A stretch of 64,000 nt of DNA from Punica granatum (lineage: Eukaryota; Streptophyta; Magnoliopsida; Myrtales; Lythraceae): NCBI RefSeq assembly GCF_007655135.1, contig NC_045130.1, positions 27,090,605 to 27,154,604 on the forward strand. The letters run 5' to 3'. The notes beneath the pieces are model-generated. The model had not been told where the DNA came from and made no database searches. It saw nothing but the letters and a program-made list of their open reading frames with translations. The number at the start of each line of letters is the position of its first letter. Position 1 is the stretch's first letter. The translations under genes were made by a program, and so were the position numbers. This document shows, in pieces, positions 62,299-64,000 of this stretch.

Positions 62299-64000
62299 CT
62301 GTCAGCACCCCATTTTGGCTCACCATTCCAAATAACGATATCAGCAATGGTCCAGACTATGACTTGAGCAGGAATACAGAAAACGGCTTGGCAAAGCAAG
62401 AAATCACTATTCACGTCAAGTTAGCAAAATTGAGCAGAAGACATATGCACATGACAGAAGAGTAGCCTTGGTTATCAGAAGCGAACAGTGACGAGAGAGC
62501 TCAATAATGTCCGAAACCGGCATTTCCAGAATTCACACGAACATGCCTATTTTCCGATAGTTCGCTCGACCATCGGAAGACAGCCAATATTGGACTTCAA
62601 AAATCCACATCAACGCCAAACAGATGAAAAGTGTCTTCAAAAGCATTTCGCAAATCATCTACTCCATACAAAACAACTTTCTGTATACAGACAACTTTTC
62701 AGTGGAAGTCCAAAAATGCCGGTTTCTCGGAGAAAAGTTAATTCCAAATATCAGATACGGCCATGCCCCACAATCATACAGAGCACGAGCAGTGCTTCAG
62801 ATTGTCCTTTAGAAGCCATACAGACACCCCGAATGACTTCCGAGCGACAAAACGGGCATACCCTTCTTCAGAAGAGCATAACCGGAGACTGGTCTGATGG
62901 AATAACGACAAACGAAGTTGACCTTGTATTGCCCCGAAAACTCCAGCGGACAGACGCAATTGGACAAATCAAACAGCAAAACCCTTCACAGTTTCCAGAG
63001 TAACCTCCGAGGAGCACAAAAGACCATTTTCAGTGAAAATCCATATCCGGAGGTCCTCTTTGGGAAAACTTGACATCGGATGCCTACCTTACACAGTGCT
63101 AGCCTTCTCAAAGCTCAATGTGGAATCGTCGGAATGAATCACACAACTCATCTAGACCCCTTGAGTAGTGCTTTAAGGGTCTCAGATGCACTTTTCATAT
63201 CCTTAGAGGCCCCATCTCGGCAAACAGAGATCACAGTGATCTCCGGATCGCCCAAGAAACTCAGAAAGCAATATGAGAAATCTAGTTTCGGCCTCCTAGG
63301 ATATCTCCGGCTTCATATTTGCATTTACCGGTATAAGGCTCAAGTGTGCACATAATTTGACAATTTATGTCAAAATGACCAACGTGGGATGCAGATACAA
63401 GATATGCTATCAAAAGTGGGTAACCCCGCTCTGAAAGCATAAAAAGAGCAAAACCGGCTTCCGAGTCTCATACAGACATTTGGCAATTTCTCACGAAAAA
63501 TGCCAATCTCGGACTCATTAAATCCGTTTCCTCGCGTATATTGATAATTCAACATTCGATTCGAATCACGAGCCTTGAATGCGCGATCAATTGAGACCCG
63601 AGCTTTTTCCCGATTTCTCCTCTTCGGTCGTGGGACAGACGGGATGCCCAAGATGAGTCACCCTTTGCTCTAAAAGCTTCTTCTTCTTCTTCAATGCAAG
63701 AAGCCAACTTGCACTCTTACATGAAAATATCCAAGAACTTTGAAGACAACACTCAAGCCTTCATCAATGCTCATTAATGCTTTTGGCTCTTCCACATGAA
63801 GGATACTTGGCTCATATTCATCCTCATCATCATTAGACAAACCGAAATTTGCTAATGGGAGGCTTAAATGTGCTTGCTTTTGCTTAATTGCCCATTAGCT
63901 TTGCCTATAAATAGCCCCAAAGCGATTAACATAATCACTTCTCCTCTTGCACACTCTCTCTAAGCTTTCTCCCTCAAGAAAAACTCTCAACTCCATAAGC
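62299..64000 (+). repeat. 3' LTR of the Ogre/Tat-like element, truncated by the window end
   Basis: 1,702 bp aligning to 53377-55079 with nearly equal length. It retains the TATA box at 63906. The 3' target duplication is outside the window. Confidence 0.9.

Larger units (their letters stand above)
53377..64000 (+). mobile_element. Ogre/Tat-like long-LTR element without visible coding capacity (runs off window)
   Basis: The sequence starting TGTCAGCACCCCATTTTGGC at 53377 recurs at 62299 and stays alignable with almost no indels to the window end (1.7 kb). After the first copy a primer-type site TGGCGACTCCGCTGGGGA occurs at 57100-57117. That implies a 5' LTR of about 3.7 kb, an internal region of about 5.2 kb and a 3' LTR truncated by the window. 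The LTR start and the tRNA-Arg-like primer site are, as I recall, typical of Ogre and related Tat gypsy elements. No gag, protease, RT, RNase H or integrase motif was seen inside, so it looks like a large non-autonomous derivative. Confidence 0.8.

Overview
This is nuclear DNA of a flowering plant, almost certainly a eudicot. The evidence is intron-rich genes with GT-AG junctions and AT-rich introns, stigma-specific STIG1-type cysteine-rich proteins, a plant Ty1/copia element with an initiator-Met-tRNA primer site, and a very long Ogre/Tat-like LTR element. I could not place the species from sequence alone. Host genes are few and most of the window is transposon debris.

Layout. 1-5114 (+): the 3' two thirds of the gene for the TFIIH core subunit TFB1/p62, in fifteen exons. 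5115-8760: intergenic, with a truncated hAT-type MITE and a TA repeat. 8878-9297 (+): intact STIG1-like gene A. 9.88-11.8 kb: a local palindrome with a 24-base C run, and the left arm of a large inverted duplication whose other arm lies at 25.8-27.3 kb. 12294-13215: a non-autonomous hAT-like element with a perfect 8-bp target duplication. 14363-16721 (-): an eight-exon organelle-targeted, CCoAOMT-type O-methyltransferase. 20.6-23.8 kb: a palindromic MITE split by a 2.6-kb hAT-like element. 24966-25524 (-): a broken WWE-domain (RCD1/SRO-type) fragment. 30177-31326: a TIR element with 8-bp target duplication, followed by a tandem copy of its right part plus flank. 32.1-33.9 kb: a decayed gypsy-like open-reading-frame region.

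38012-43364: a full-length but dead Ty1/copia element, with both LTRs, the 5-bp target duplication GATAT, PBS, gag-pol with several breaks, and polypurine tract. It sits in the upstream region of STIG1-like copy B (43597-44072), which is itself frameshifted and has lost its TATA box. STIG1-like copy C (50519-50983) is intact, keeps its TATA box, and still has, uninterrupted, the upstream block that the copia element split in copy B. B and C are therefore tandem duplicates, one of them decaying.

53377-64000: an Ogre/Tat-like long LTR element. It has a 3.7-kb 5' LTR with TATA box, a tRNA-Arg-type primer site, a 5.2-kb internal region with no recognisable gag or pol, and the first 1.7 kb of the 3' LTR before the window ends. 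Its interior carries several tandem arrays, including one made of two alternating perfect inverted repeats (61531-62115).

The genes do not form one pathway. TFB1 (transcription and DNA repair), the methyltransferase and the STIG1 proteins (secreted, pistil-type signalling or exudate control) are independent transcription units separated by repeats.
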